From Cercophora sp. LCS_1 (taxonomy: Eukaryota > Ascomycota > Sordariomycetes > Sordariales > Lasiosphaeriaceae), in contig JAPZLL010000011.1 of assembly GCA_036250225.1 (NCBI GenBank), positions 372,001-436,000 of the forward strand: 64,000 nucleotides of DNA. The letters run 5' to 3'. How positions within the stretch are numbered: position 1 is the first letter of the stretch; each line of letters opens with the position of its first letter. Both the position numbers and the translations under genes were made by a program. Under the pieces are notes generated by a model. It was not told the origin of the DNA, made no database searches, and saw only the letters and a program-made list of their open reading frames with translations. This document shows positions 32,405-42,623 of the stretch, one piece after another.

Positions 32405-34251
32405 TCAGAAAATCATGACTTCGCGTTCCGGAATACTCGCCACAAAGTCTTCCATGACCTTGTGCTCTATTGCGCGATCATTGCACCGCAGACCCATCTC
32501 AAAGCGCCCAATCCTGTAAAATTCATCATCGGTGCTATCCGGTATCTTCTCCAAGAGAAGTCCCACAGCGGGAGAAGTTACAGGACCGGTAGTGAGGAAG
32601 TTGGAGACATCGCATGCGACAAATAACATGCGCTGGGTTGCGTTGCTAAAGCTAGTCTGAGCTGCAACTGCTAAAATGTCGCTCCCGTATTGCATTAGGC
32701 TGCGGACGAGTCCACCGTTCTTGGCGTCTAACGAGAATCTGACGTCGTACACATCGTGGGACCGGGTAAGTCCTTCGAGGGTTGATATCGGCCCACGAAG
32801 CCGGATGAAGGCGCCAGGCTGAAGGCGCCCAAACGGGTCAGATGTTGCTGGCGTTGCGTTGAAGGAGATGAGTTTTGATAGCTCCCGAGACAGTTCCTTG
32901 CAGAAACGGACAGGACCGTTTATCGACGCCCACGACCAGGTGGGAGCGATGTACACACCGTCAAATCGCGCAGCGTCACTTTCCCAGCACAAATACCAGT
33001 GAAAACCGGATCCCCAATGGCCGGCCATGTATCGCCCGTCGAGGAGGTGGTAAAACACAAGGGCAATGCCAGAAACTGCAGATAGCTTGTCTTCTGGAAT
33101 CGTGAGTTCGGCCATGGAATAGTTGTTTTGTATAACTGTGTCGTACCAGTGTATTTGCGTTTCGGACACGCCGCCACACCCACCGTATATGGGCCTCAAG
33201 GTGCTTGAGTAACTTCTCTTTAAATTGTGATAGTCCCTCATGCGGTGGCCTTCGCGCAATTTGAGCTCAAAGGGGAGGATTCGATCATAAGAGCGTTCAT
33301 CGTAATCACGACAGACCATATATGTTGCACCGGGCACGAAGTGGAGAGTTCTTGGGGACTGCATTTGTCGCCAGCTGGCCTGTTGTACACGCCACGGAGA
33401 ATCTTTGGCTTACCAAAGCGTGCTCTTGAATGGCCCATCCCCTGGACCTCAGCGAATCATGGCGTCCCGAGTCTTGGGGCCTGTGAACGATGTATCTCGT
33501 GAGATTCATAGAGAATTGGATCTCGGCAAAGTTGCGAGTCGGATTTGGTGTGAACATTCCAACCTGGCTGGAGGTTGTCCATGCTGCTGAAATGTTGCAG
33601 TCACAATTGGCGTATATTTCGGCCATTTAAGGGCATTGTTCGGCCCAGTCCTCCAATGAGTCTTGTATGATGCACAGCGAGTCGACCCAGATGTACGAGT
33701 AGCCGAGGTCGAGCGTGACTTGAAAGGCGCCCTGGAACGTCTTGTCAAAGATGGGGTCGCGTACTGGAATATCGAAAAGAAACGCGTCATAGTTCTCCTT
33801 TGTGAGAACCAGAAACTTGTTTGAGCCCCAGAGGTGGCTGAGCGCGAGATATCGCACACCGTCAAATTGGTTTTCCGTCACCGGCACTAACTGGGCCCGA
33901 ACAGTCGGTAAAGGTCGCGTGAGAGGCGCAAAAGCCGCCTGGGAAGTTTCTTCTGACCCGGAATACGTAATGGCGTGTTGCAGTCGCGGTGCCTAGTCAC
34001 GCAGGTCTGTATCCACTCCTTGACTTGAGGAATGCTCCTCGAGGTCCAGACGGAGTGGGAATCGTCTTCCAATCTTTCTTGATCTGTAGGACTTTGAATC
34101 GGTACATTAGTCCACCCTTGGCTATGGGCTGGGTAGGGGTAGACTTACCAGAGAACGCAAACAGTCGGAAGTAACTGCCAGACTCAAAGGTAAGTCCGTT
34201 CAAGGGAGTTCGGGAAACAGAGATAGCACATAGACCACAAACACTTGTCAC
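32405..34251 (-). pseudogene. HET-domain gene, disrupted
   Basis: Read on the minus strand, a HET protein can be followed across three parts: 34251-34149 (upstream limit uncertain), 34083-33414 and 33358-32405, with introns 34084-34148 (GTAAGT...ACAG) and 33359-33413 (GTAAGC...GCAG). The domain is clear: VKEWIQTCVTRHRDCN, LPRRLLRL, VRYLALSHLWG, YSYIWVDSLCIIQDS, RGWAIQEHAL joined to SPRTLHFVPG, and later APTWSWASINGPV. Two lesions break it. The reading frame shifts at about 33921-33925, where an extra dinucleotide in CTCTC would explain it. An in-frame TAA at 33627-33629 also replaces the residue between EQCP and MAEIYANC, where a Lys codon is expected. Sequencing error could mimic either; both together favour a pseudogene. 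Its intact paralogues take part in cell-death allorecognition. Confidence 0.75.
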
Positions 34252-34938
34252 AGAAGCCTTCTACAGGCGGGCCCAAGTAGGGCGGATGCTGTGGGAACTC
34301 TGACATGATAGGGTTGCTGAAATCGTTGACACTTCTTCTGAGGGATGTGGAGAAGAAATTTGAGTCAGCTGAAACAGCCAGCGTGTCTGCACTCGAAGCA
34401 CCTGACATGAGCCTTGGCGAGACTGCCTGACTCTGGGTGTGCCTTCCCCGGCCAACAGCTTGCAATGGAGACACGGCCTGGGGCGTTGCACCTCCCCAGA
34501 TGAGAAAAAGCCTTGGCTCCCGTCGCCCAACCAACCAATCAGCGCGAGTTCTTTGAGTAATTGGTTGAGCACATCGATCTTTCGCGGCGTTCTTGTTCGG
34601 TTTTGAGTACCTACCTAGGTACGCAGACTCCCAAAAAATATTGAGACATAGAAAGAAGAAAGCTTCGCAGCGTTCTTTACAATGTTCAGATGTGCGAAAT
34701 CGCAAAGCAGGCGGCCTCTCCACCAATCTCAAGAAAGACGCAGGCTTGTGGCTTGGCGGATATCCGTCCTCATCAGGGTCAACACCCCTGTCAACAGCTT
34801 CGCCTGCGCCTTCCCCCTTTACCTTATATGACAACACAATTCTTCCTGCGCTCGTTCCATCCGCCGTATTCCTCACACATTTACACTCTCAGTTCAAACT
34901 CATCCAACCTCGGCACCTCGGCACCTCCCACAAACACA
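34252..34938. other. Intergenic region upstream of DETDG gene and HET pseudogene
   Basis: A divergent spacer. It may include a first exon of the HET pseudogene (a Cys-rich frame GFCDKCLWSMCYLCF near 34205-34260 looks possible). It contains TACCTAGGTA at 34612-34621. Confidence 0.4.
34612..34621. repeat. Palindrome TACCTAGGTA
   Basis: An identical copy of the palindrome at 17413 and 17684, again in non-coding DNA. Confidence 0.6.
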
Positions 34939-35712
34939 ATGTCAGACCCAACCCCCTCAGACCCAACAGACCCCCTCTCCAACACCCTGTCCAGCCGCTA
35001 CATCCCCGGCCGACCAGCAACCCAAAACCCCAACCCCCGCGGAAAACACCACCGCAACCCCCTCCCCTGGAAACGAAGCAAGCTCTGCGCCAAAGTCTGG
35101 GACATGAAAGCCGACGCCAAAATTTATAGGGAGCATCTTTGGTCCCGGAACCGCGATGGTGGGAGCGATGGTGGGAGCGAAAGCGAGGTCGAAGGCAAGA
35201 CTGAGACGAAACGGCCTCGTAACGCGCATATCCTCACGCTGATGGAGGCCCATGCGAAGCGGAATCGCGTCATGACGTATTACTTTTGTCGGTGTTTTAT
35301 TCATCGGGCTAGGGAGGGTGCCGTTGCGGGTTGGAAGAGGGAGGTGCCGTTGCTGGGGCGGGAGGGGAAGGATGAGGCGACCTGGGCGGAGGAGAGCCAT
35401 GGGGAGGGATGGGATGAGACGGATGGGGATGAGACGGATGGGGATGAGACGGATGGGGATGAGACGGATGGGGATGGTGTTGTGGGTGGTTGGGAGGATG
35501 TGGTTTGTCGGGGGTTGGGGTATCGGGTGAAGTTTGTCTCTGGGCGCGGGCGCGAGGATGGAGTGGGTTCTGATGAGGATTTGAGGGAGATTTTGGATTT
35601 TGCGGAGGCTTTTTCGGACAGATGGTCAGTTGTGGATGATGCTTCCGTCTCGGATTGGACGTGTGTTGGGACATGTAGTGATGCAGGGGATTTTGAACCC
35701 AGTAAAAATTGA
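34939..35712 (+). CDS. Hypothetical acidic protein with DETDG tandem repeat
   Basis: A single exon of 257 residues, starting at MSDPTPSDPTDPLSN; the frame is open upstream but lacks protein character. A basic N-terminal third (GKHHRNPLPWKRSKLCAKVW) is followed by a conserved-looking helical block (HILTLMEAHAKRNRVMTYYFCRCFIHR). Four exact DETDG repeats (residues 159-178) come next and then an acidic C-terminus. No known domain is recognised. The repeat lies in an otherwise acidic linker and could vary in length between strains. It is tail-to-tail with the acetyltransferase-like gene, only 41 bases apart. Confidence 0.6.
   Translation: MSDPTPSDPTDPLSNTLSSRYIPGRPATQNPNPRGKHHRNPLPWKRSKLCAKVWDMKADAKIYREHLWSRNRDGGSDGGSESEVEGKTETKRPRNAHILTLMEAHAKRNRVMTYYFCRCFIHRAREGAVAGWKREVPLLGREGKDEATWAEESHGEGWDETDGDETDGDETDGDETDGDGVVGGWEDVVCRGLGYRVKFVSGRGREDGVGSDEDLREILDFAEAFSDRWSVVDDASVSDWTCVGTCSDAGDFEPSKN
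35413..35475 (+). repeat. Coding minisatellite, 15-nt unit x4
   Basis: Four identical copies of GATGAGACGGATGGG plus a partial GAT, in frame, encoding (DETDG)4-D. Confidence 0.95.
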
Positions 35713-35753
35713 TAACTGTTGTAGATTCTAACTGCACACCTCCTTTGCAGGCA

Positions 35754-37323
35754 TCATGGCTGTCTCGCGAGCTGGGCCAGCCATCTTTCCATGTCAGCCA
35801 GGATGCGCTCCCCAAACGTCACATCAAGAGCGCTATCGCCCCAGCTGGCACCAACACACATTCCTCGGCCAGCAACGCTGACTGGGGAGAACTCGATGGC
35901 GGCAGCGGGGACCTCAGTGCTGAGGCCGAACTGTGCCCGGGAGATTGACCAGCCCTGACCATGCCTAGCCAGATTGTGACAGTCACCATTCATCACACCA
36001 ATGTTTGTCACCAGCCACGAAAACTGGCGCGTCCTCTTCGCCATGTTGCTCATCGTCTGCTTCCAGTCCGTGACGTACTTGAACAAGCCGACAATATCGT
36101 TCCGCAGCGCGTCCTCCAGCTTGTTGACAATCTCCCGCCGGTTCAGTGCAGCTACAGTCCAGAGCTCGGCCAATAAGTCAGCAGGGAGATCTTCTCCCTC
36201 GCCGGCATCACGTGGCAGCTTGGAGCGAACCCGCGCCACCAACCCGGTGTCCCATCTGTGAAAGCATTGCGTGACGTAGTTGCTTACTGCTCTGTCAGGC
36301 CCGCCCCATGGAGCGCCGTTCGGCATGGGAGGCAGATTCCGCCGGTGATCCACGATGGTAGCACTCTGAAAGGCTGGGGCAACGGTGGCGTCGAGGCGTA
36401 ATGAGAAAGAAATTAGCGCCAAAGCACTCAGCAGGCCGGTGATGGTGGTCTTGTTCTTTCGGCAAAGGGCTTGAAGAGCAGCCAGGGATGGTTTGGCCAC
36501 GAAAAAGGCTCGGAACTGCGTTTTGTACGGCGCCCCACGAATCGGACACCAGGCCGCCCACGATTTATCTCGGTTGAGGAACTGAGGCCGGGTTTCCTCC
36601 CAGAGCGCCTTGGCGAGATACCTCAAATCCATTGGGAGATTCCTCAAGTCCTCGAGGGGAGTCGGCAGCAAGGGTGGCGTTGGAGGAAGCTTCAGGATGT
36701 CACCGTCCAAGCCTGTCCGCTCGCGTATCCCGTTTTCGGCATTGAGCATCTCAAGCAAGTCTTCATGGAACGCCTTGGCGCCCATGGCGTCGAACCAAGG
36801 GTGGTTCCAAGTGAGCAAGACTTCCATGACGGGAGCATTTCCTTGTCGAATGATGGTTACCTTCCAACCCGGCCGTCCGATAGAGAGGTCCGGGAAGTGT
36901 TCATCGAGCTGAGCGCAAAAGGCCTCCATTACCCTGCGCTCAAAGTCGTCGCTCTCTGTCAGATAGACCCATTTTATGTGTTCGGTCAAATCGAGACTCG
37001 GCAGCTGGATCCACGAGGGAATCTTAGACATGGCGTCTATCATGCCGACTTGCAGCATCGGGTGTCTCATGATGACGTCGACAACGGCAATCTTGATTGC
37101 CGTCTGGAGTTCTGCTGCCGCGAGGCGCGTCGAGATTTCATAGCGACAAGATACCGTTGTGCCACGGTATTGATCCAGCAGATACATAGCCAGTTGGTAC
37201 CTCTCGCTGGATGGCCGTCGATTAGATTCTCCATATGCTACAACGAGCGCAAGAAACAGGCGCTTACTTGATTCCGAATTTGCGAAGCACTATCGCCTCT
37301 GCGCCGTTGCTAGTTTTCGCCAT
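35754..37323 (-). CDS. Alcohol acetyltransferase-like (BAHD/condensation-fold) enzyme
   Basis: Two exons, 37323-37268 and 37200-35754, joined over a 67-nt phase-2 intron (GTAAGC donor, CTAAT branch, GAGAG acceptor), giving 500 residues. The spliced start EAIVLRKFGIKYQLAMYLLDQYRG has the spacing of the fungal alcohol O-acetyltransferase (AATase) family. The catalytic-type motif HxxxD is at H152-D156 (WNHPWFDAMGAKAFHEDLL), where the family more often has HxxxDG; here Gly is replaced by Ala-Met-Gly. The distal part, with ATIVDHRRNLPP, SNYV and the final WGDSALD, fits the CoA-dependent acyltransferase fold. It probably moves an acetyl or acyl group from acyl-CoA to an alcohol; the acceptor is unknown. 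Other introns in the first 70 bases are possible. Confidence 0.8.
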
Positions 37324-38578
37324 GGTCCACTGCTGATGTGGAGGGTCAAGAAGAGACACAATTGGCAAAATCTTGACTTCTATCAGGAAATACACGTATG
37401 ATTCCCTTCCGTGTGCGATTGAGGATGAGTTGTCGATGGTCAAGAGGAGGCCGGGTAGCCCGAGGCGGTGGGCCCCTCACCCCGGCCATGTCAGCAGGTC
37501 CTTCCCTCCTTCGCACTTTCCCCGCTCTGGAAATGCGGCATATCGCTCTAGCGCAGAGAAGTTGGAAGGATTTCGGATGACTCTAGTGCTCCAACTCCGG
37601 CGCCAATCATCGGGTCCGAAAGAGAGCAAACGCCGCTCACAGATATCCACGCAACTGCAGCCCCCTGTCTTCTTCAGCCTCAGGGCCGTAACAGTATGAA
37701 TGCTGCAACCGAACGAGACTTTCTTGCTCCCCGGGACTTAGCCTCAATATCAGATCGGGCAATATCCTAAATGAAAAAGTCCGTTGGGTTCCATCTTATA
37801 AAACCCTTCACGTTTTCCCGCCCAGGATTTATTTGTGTGCGTGGTATCAGTGCCTGGTGCGCTGCATTTTAGGTCTAGCTAACTAAGTACTTGGGGTGAT
37901 TAGTGCTCTAAGCTCTTTAAAAGTTCGGATCAAGAGAATTGAACTTGAGAAGATTTAGTGTGCGAGTGGGCCGGCTGGTTTCCTTCCCAAGGGTTATTTA
38001 GCCCGAGGTCTTCGGCATATTTACCAAAAAAAAAAAAAACTTTGATCAGTTCCGTGGGTATGACTGCTCCGAGAAAACTGCATTAGAGTTCCAATATACA
38101 AAGTCAAGAGGGTGAGCCGGCTGGTCGCCTCAAAAAACCTGGCCGTGTATGCTTCGTTCATTCTGTCCATCAGAAATGCAACTGTGGTTCGTCCTAAATG
38201 ACGTCCAGAATCCCAGATTTTATTTCAATCCGGAATTCAGTGAGTCTCTTTATGTTCTCTTGATGCCTCCAGTTATAGAGTTTAGATGTGGCCGAGACTG
38301 TGTCGAAAACGGAGCGGTCCGAAAGCGGTCCGCTCAATGTGCAAAGTATGAACAAGATTCCACTGTCCCAGCAAATTTTGTCGGCCACAATATGGATTCT
38401 AATTCATACCCTCTTTTTCCGTGTATGGTTCATCTTCCTTTGTCTTAGACTCCATAATCCGCAGCTATCACATCCACCCCATCAAGTGAAAATCTCGACA
38501 GCACAAACTTCTTCCGACGCTCGATCTTTACTTTGCACCTTTTCAAGACAGCGACTCAGACCCTTCAAGAAATCCAGA
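37324..38578. other. Intergenic region between divergent genes
   Basis: No gene seen. A 14-A run lies near 38026. The frame of the caspase-like gene is open back to 38288 and includes a hydrophobic stretch, which I regard as leader rather than coding. Confidence 0.45.
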
Positions 38579-39571
38579 ATGACAGGGAAGTGGCTGGAGC
38601 GTATTACGCACTTGTTTCGTCGCCAACAAAATGAGGAGGATCCCTCCTCTCAAAAGGACGCTCCACCAGCCGAAGTCTTGTTGATCTTCTTTAAAAAGAC
38701 GGACTTGGGACAGGGCGCGGAAAAAGCGCGCGAATTGGTGAAAGCCACCTTTGAGGCAATCGGTTGTCCGGTCAAACTCCTCGAGATCGGCAACAGGACG
38801 CGTTGGCGAGGAAAGCTGGGTGACTTCTTGGCAAAGGGAGAAACACCGCGTGTCATATACTACGGCGGTCATGGCGGGCCGATGCGGTCCGGTGGGCTGG
38901 GATTCGTAAGGTACGGTTTATCTTAACACATGCACAAGGCAATGTCCGGCAGCTAACACACAAGCAGTCACGGCAGCTACAACAGGATCCAGCAGTATGT
39001 GCCGTGGAAGCACGTACGGAAGCCCGTAATGGGTGCGAAATGCCCGGTCCTTGTCATTCTCCACTGCTGCCACGCTGGTTCAGCGTCCACCTCGTCGTCG
39101 TCTTCCGGTGGCAAATATCCCAAAGAGCTGATCTGCGCCACCGGCGCGGACGGAACGACTAACTCGGGATTCGCGATTTCGTTTTGCAAAGCGCTCGACG
39201 AATGGGCTACGGACGAGTCCGACCCGCTGTCCGCCAACACTCTAGGGTTGAGGATCATAAATGAAGTGCGAGACGATATCAAAAGCAACATGGGGGAGAA
39301 ATTAGAAAAGACGGAGGAGACGATAGAACAACTAAAGGCCAGAATCAAGAGGATCGAAAGCGCCACCGGCACTGGCGTGTACAAGGACTTCTTGACGCTG
39401 CACAAAGGCGATCTCGACGACCTTCGGACCCAACTCTCAGACCGCGAAGAGAGTCTACGCAAACTTCGGAGAAAATCTCGCGATCCTATTTGGCATCGGA
39501 TGAACGCGAACCCGAAAACGAAGGACTGGGGGCTCCGTACTCGCCCGCAGACACCCACGGGTTCCGAGTAA
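38579..39571 (+). CDS. Caspase-fold protein with C-terminal coiled coil
   Basis: Two exons, 38579-38910 and 38968-39571, with a 57-nt phase-2 intron (GTACGG...AAGCAG; the earlier GTAAGG donor breaks the frame), giving 311 residues. The p20-like core has the catalytic His block (RVIYYGGHGG, H98) and the Cys block (VLVILHCCHAGSA, C145), then KELICATGADGTTNSGF, matching clan-CD caspase/metacaspase-type proteins. The usual Asp two residues before the catalytic Cys (DxCHxG) is His143 here, so specificity or activity may be altered. Residues of about 210-275 form a charged coiled coil (MGEKLEKTEETIEQLKARI), suggesting oligomerisation. Such fungal proteins are linked to regulated cell death; the role here is inferred. 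Confidence 0.8.
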
Positions 39572-42500
39572 AAGGTCTGCCGCGCGTACGTAGTTGTATT
39601 TGCTGTTTACTTTTACTCCCTGTATATTATCTCTCTTTCAGTACGTGGTTTTACTTACTGTATATGAATGAACTTACTGTATATAGTTCTACCTACCGTA
39701 CATAGTTCTATCTATCGTACATAGTTCTATCTGCTGTACAAAGTGCAGAGCATGCAGGCAGTGAAACGAGCTGTAATTCAAAGGAACGTTCCCGATTCCT
39801 TTTCAAATTCAAATCACATCACATGAATCTCAGTGTCGATGCCAAAGCGAGGGTAAAAAGCTGTATTGTCTTGGACCATGATGTGTCCGTGTGAAAAGTG
39901 TCTGTCCGAGACCTCTGCTCAATAATGCCTCCGTTTTCATTTCCAACCCACCAACAGCTTTGCCGACCCCGACAACAGAGCTCGTTGCTCTCAGATTGCT
40001 CTTCCGCGACTCATCCTCCACCACACCGCCCATCCATCAAACCCCAAGAATCCTCGCTCCCGGTCTATGACAATCTCATTAGCTGTGTTCCAGGCAATGG
40101 TTGGTGCGGGGCATACCACGTTCAGGGGCGGTTGGTGCAATTGCCGCATGGGCCCCAACCAATCTCAGCACCACAGCGGCTGCAGGTGATCTGCAAGACA
40201 CAGGGTTCCTTCGTGGTTGCGGCCATGTTGTAATGAGATATGTGGTGTGAGCTTGCTTTGAGTGAATGTTGCGCGAGGGTGTTCTGCAGTGAAGAATCGT
40301 TGTTGTGAGGAGGAGAAACCTGCCTCCAACTTCGAGGAGGACCTGCCGCAATTTATCATTTCCTGCCACCCACACCCTTCATCTTCCCTTCATCTTCAAG
40401 GGGGTCAAAATGGCGTTCCACAGCTTCAAGCTCGCAGGAAATCAGAGTCAAGAGCCTTATCCTCTATGAAGCCGGGCACGCCAAGAGAAGGCGGCTCGCC
40501 AAAATGGTCGAATAACAGAAAGGCAGCACCAACTGCTCCCGCATGCTCGCTCTGAAAGCAAATCAAGATTTAGGTTCTTATGCATCCCCCACAGTTTTGG
40601 TTTGGCTGCAGCTGTCTCGACCACGTTGGCTTGAAAGAACGTACGAGCTCTCCGTGGGGGGATGATATTCTCACGTTCTTGGCACTTCCTCTGTAGCTAA
40701 CTTTATGATATCTCGTTCCGTTAGAAGCGGGTGCAAACTTCTGTTTTCCTCGGGGCTGTAGGCGTCTTGGCAGGCAGGGGACGGACGGCGTTGCGGGTGG
40801 GGAAATGTTCTCTCCACGGAAGGCACGCAGAACGGCAATGAGGCAGGCGCGATGCAGATGGCCCTTCCCCGGCCATCAAGTGGACGACGAAAAAAAGCCT
40901 AAGGAGTCGGCGCCATTGACCCCCGAGTACGTGCTTTCGTTCCAACAGACAAGATGGAAGCCAAGCATCCCATGTCTTCAGCGCCAGGCCTAGTAACTAT
41001 CCGATGCCCGCTACGCAAGTTCTCCATCTCACGTCGCAGGATCACCCCCAAGAAAACCAGTTCTTCGTACTCACAATCGCCCGACCTCGGTCGACCTCTA
41101 CGAAGCTGAACTACGCTCCCGCAAAACCTGTTCGCCCGACCCCTCCCAGGAGCCATCTGGTCTTCCTCTCCTGCACGAAGGACCCTCGGGGCACACCTCA
41201 ACGAAAAAAGACCAACAACGCGGTCGTGCGCGCGAACCAACATTGAACGCATCATGGTAAGAGGTCAACCCGCGCTCCCTCGAGCAACGCAAAGAGTCCG
41301 ACTGACGTTTGTCTCTTGGACAGCAATCTAAGCTCCGCCCAATGGCTGCCGAGATCCGACCTCTGCAAGTCACCGCGACCCCAAACCAAGACACACCTTC
41401 CCGAAGCGACGCTACACAGTACACGCCAAGATGCTGGGGAAGAAAAGGCGGAAGCAACCCGCCTTTACATCAGCAGCACTATGCGGCACTGGGGTGGTTT
41501 GGTTGCACGCCGCGATTCGCCAATGACGGGCAGCCGTTTGGTGCTGACGGGAATTGCTAGCCAACGGCGACGCGAGCCAGAGATTCGAGCCAAGGCCCTC
41601 GGCTGATTGAGACGAGCGATGCATTGTCGGTGTGTGTGGGAAGGGCAGTATTAAGCCCTGCTCAGCTCAGCCCGTTCGCGAGGGAACACGACATGAAACA
41701 AAATAGCGGCCCATCTCCTATGCCTTTGGTAACCAGCCAGCCGACCAACGACGACACCACCACGACGAGATAAGGCTATTGTTGCCCGAGAGAGGGTGCA
41801 CTCGCTCGCACCGTGTGCTGCTTGAGCCGGGCCGATTCCCAAGATCTAGATCAACATCTCCCCGCTTACGGCCCCTCGGATTTGGCTGTCCCGCCGGCAT
41901 GAAGCGTCATGATTAAAAGCGCTAGCATACGATGTCAACTACTTAAAAAGAACCCGGTATATCGAGCAGAGCGCGCGGGGCTGGTTGGCTGGTGGCGGGG
42001 ACAGTTGCGCATCGCTGGAGGGGGGAAAATGGGACTTTAGCCAGAAGTTGCCACGACCCTTGCCATCTGCAGGCTCCCGTCCCATAGGACGGGCTTGACA
42101 GCTTTCCCGACTCTGCCAAACCCGCCAAGCTTCGCAGTTGACGTGTTGCCGCAAGCTTGGGGGGCACTTCATCTGGACCGGCCAGCCCATCAGCCATGTG
42201 CCACACACCCAGTCGCCCACCCCTCTCCCGGCCTTCCCCCCAATCGCCCAGCGTAGTGTCCCGGCCGCCTCCCTGGCCCTGGCCCCGTGCCCACCCCCTG
42301 GTCAAAGGTCTTGTTTCCCCAGACTGTCAATTTGACCATATTGCGGAGGAGTGCCGAAAGTGGCACCGAGTAACGTTGGCATTGACGAGCGGAGCGATAG
42401 CCTCTGCCTCGCGTATGCTTGAGCCGTAGCCGCCGCCGTGCTTGGATGTTGGATTAAAGATGACGGGCTGCCATCGAGCCCACTTTTTTCGGACCCCCTT

Positions 42501-42623
42501 CCCCCCCTTTCCGTGTCTTTCGCTTCCCACGGTCGTCGTCTGCCTCTGACGGGCGCCATCTTCCCGCACGATAACGACAGATAGCAGCAGCATCAGACGA
42601 CACGACACAAACTGACGTCGGCC
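39572..42623. other. 3 kb gene-poor stretch
   Basis: It starts with a degenerate tandem repeat (39651-39745). The rest shows only short frames without protein character or matched splice signals. The last few hundred bases are the GC-rich promoter/leader of the PTH11-like gene. Confidence 0.5.
39651..39745. repeat. Degenerate ~19-bp tandem repeat
   Basis: Four to five imperfect copies of a unit like GTACATAGTTCTATCTATC, with T/C variation between copies, just 3' of the caspase-like gene. Confidence 0.75.

Noticed and set aside
38288..38578. Upstream extension of the caspase-like protein with a hydrophobic stretch
   Set aside because: The frame is open but composition is not protein-like and the coding character starts at MTGKWLERITHLF; kept as an alternative only.
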